This document shows positions 31,978 through 32,297 of a stretch of 32,297 nt of DNA, piece by piece. The stretch covers positions 1 through 32,297 of the forward strand of contig NZ_BBWZ01000049.1 of NCBI RefSeq assembly GCF_001015055.1. The letters are read 5' to 3'. This stretch comes from Aneurinibacillus tyrosinisolvens (lineage in GTDB: Bacteria > Bacillota > Bacilli > Aneurinibacillales > Aneurinibacillaceae). How positions within the stretch are numbered: the stretch's first letter is position 1; each line of letters begins with the position of its first letter. A model generated the notes under the pieces. That model did not search any database. It saw only the letters and a list, made by a program, of their open reading frames with translations, and had not been told where the DNA came from. A program made the position numbers and the translations under genes.

Positions 31978-32026
31978 CCCGGTAACAGCTGTGCAAAGCG
32001 CAGACTTGTTTTGTTTCTGTTCCGGG
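31978..32026 (+). repeat. structured spacer in the tRNA cluster
   Basis: CCCGG-T-AACAG (31978-31988) pairs with CTGTTCCGGG (32017-32026) except for one bulged T. CTGTGC-AAA-GCGCAG forms a second hairpin inside. There is no T tract, so it looks more like a processing signal than a terminator. Confidence 0.4.
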
Positions 32027-32046
32027 ATATAACAAATATTTTCTTT

Positions 32047-32122
32047 GCCGGTGTAGCTCAATTGGTAGAGCACCTGAATCGTAATCAGGGGGTTGAGGGT
32101 TCAAGTCCTTTCGCCGGCACCA
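32047..32122 (+). tRNA. tRNA-Thr (CGT)
   Basis: Acceptor GCCGGTG pairs with CGCCGGC. The stem CCTGA/TCAGG encloses ATCGTAA, anticodon CGT. CCA is encoded. Confidence 0.95.
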
Positions 32123-32150
32123 TTTGCGGTTTTTAACAATTGGATGCTAA

Positions 32151-32227
32151 CGGGAAGTGGCTCAGCTTGGTAGAGCACCTGGTTTGGGACCAGGGGGTCG
32201 CAGGTTCAAATCCTGTCTTCCCGACCA
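32151..32227 (+). tRNA. tRNA-Pro (TGG)
   Basis: Acceptor CGGGAAG pairs with CTTCCCG. The stem CCTGG/CCAGG encloses TTTGGGA, anticodon TGG. CCA is encoded. The 70 bases after it hold nothing I can assign. Confidence 0.95.
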
Positions 32228-32297
32228 TCATTTCATTAAGCGGGTGCACTAAAGCACTACAATCGAAAACGAGCGCAGAAGCCGATTCGACGCTGTG

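Noticed and set aside
1..32297. CRISPR arrays, rRNA genes or a replication origin
   Set aside because: I saw no regularly spaced repeats, no rRNA sequence and no DnaA-box cluster.

Overview
The window looks like a chromosomal segment of a Gram-positive, spore-former-type member of the Bacillales. The gene families are of Bacillus type (bacilliredoxin, ptsG-ptsH-ptsI order, an NlpC/P60 gene under a c-di-AMP riboswitch), Shine-Dalgarno sites are strong (AGGAGG-like) and TTG/GTG starts are common. An Aneurinibacillus- or Brevibacillus-like genome is my best guess, but it is an inference from protein style and not a search result.

Region 1 (1-5163) is AT-rich accessory DNA. It opens with the C-terminal tip of an RHS polymorphic toxin and a small probable immunity gene. 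Next come an XRE repressor with a repeated operator array, a decayed serine recombinase fused to the tail of a Y-family SOS polymerase, a broken holin-like gene divergent from a sigma-factor-like fragment, a four-helix membrane protein, an internally deleted IS21-family element, and an orphan Imm8-family immunity gene. It reads as a graveyard of toxin, phage and transposon modules.

Region 2 (5164-12988) deals with ketone bodies and short 3-hydroxyacids. A near-perfect sigma-54 promoter, preceded by two matching palindromes, stands before a GntP-type permease ruined by two internal deletions. The scoA and scoB CoA-transferase genes follow behind a perfect CcpA cre site, then a 3-hydroxybutyrate dehydrogenase with a one-base frameshift. 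Beyond an inverted-repeat element lie a frameshifted NiaP-like transporter (minus strand), a sigma-B-type general stress protein, a haem-oxygenase-fold iron enzyme (minus strand) and a PHB-depolymerase-family esterase.

Region 3 (13080-25859) is a compact glucose/alpha-glucan block, all on the plus strand: ROK glucokinase, 6-phosphofructokinase, a CdaR/PucR-type regulator preceded by a 15-codon leader ORF, an MsmX/UgpC-type ATPase for sugar importers, a GH31 alpha-glucosidase, phosphoglucomutase, and the general/glucose PTS (IICBA, HPr, enzyme I). Together these import glucose and oligosaccharides, cut them, and feed glycolysis.

Region 4 (25858-32297) holds envelope and housekeeping genes: a small acidic protein, a c-di-AMP riboswitch with an NlpC/P60 endopeptidase, an SGNH lipase with a poly-T frameshift near its N-terminus, an ABC-2 type exporter pair, a membrane-anchored polysaccharide deacetylase, a bacilliredoxin, and a five-gene tRNA cluster (Ser-GGA, Ser-GCT, Met-CAT, Thr-CGT, Pro-TGG).

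Three otherwise well-kept genes (bdh, the NiaP-like transporter, the lipase) each lack one base inside a C or T run. This could be genuine decay, but homopolymer error in the assembly must be excluded first. I found no single clearly new multi-gene system. The best leads are the sigma-54/twin-palindrome/cre control region of the ketoacid operon, the XRE operator array, the riboswitch that abuts a ribosome binding site, the long hairpin before ptsG, and the RHS toxin tip with its partner.
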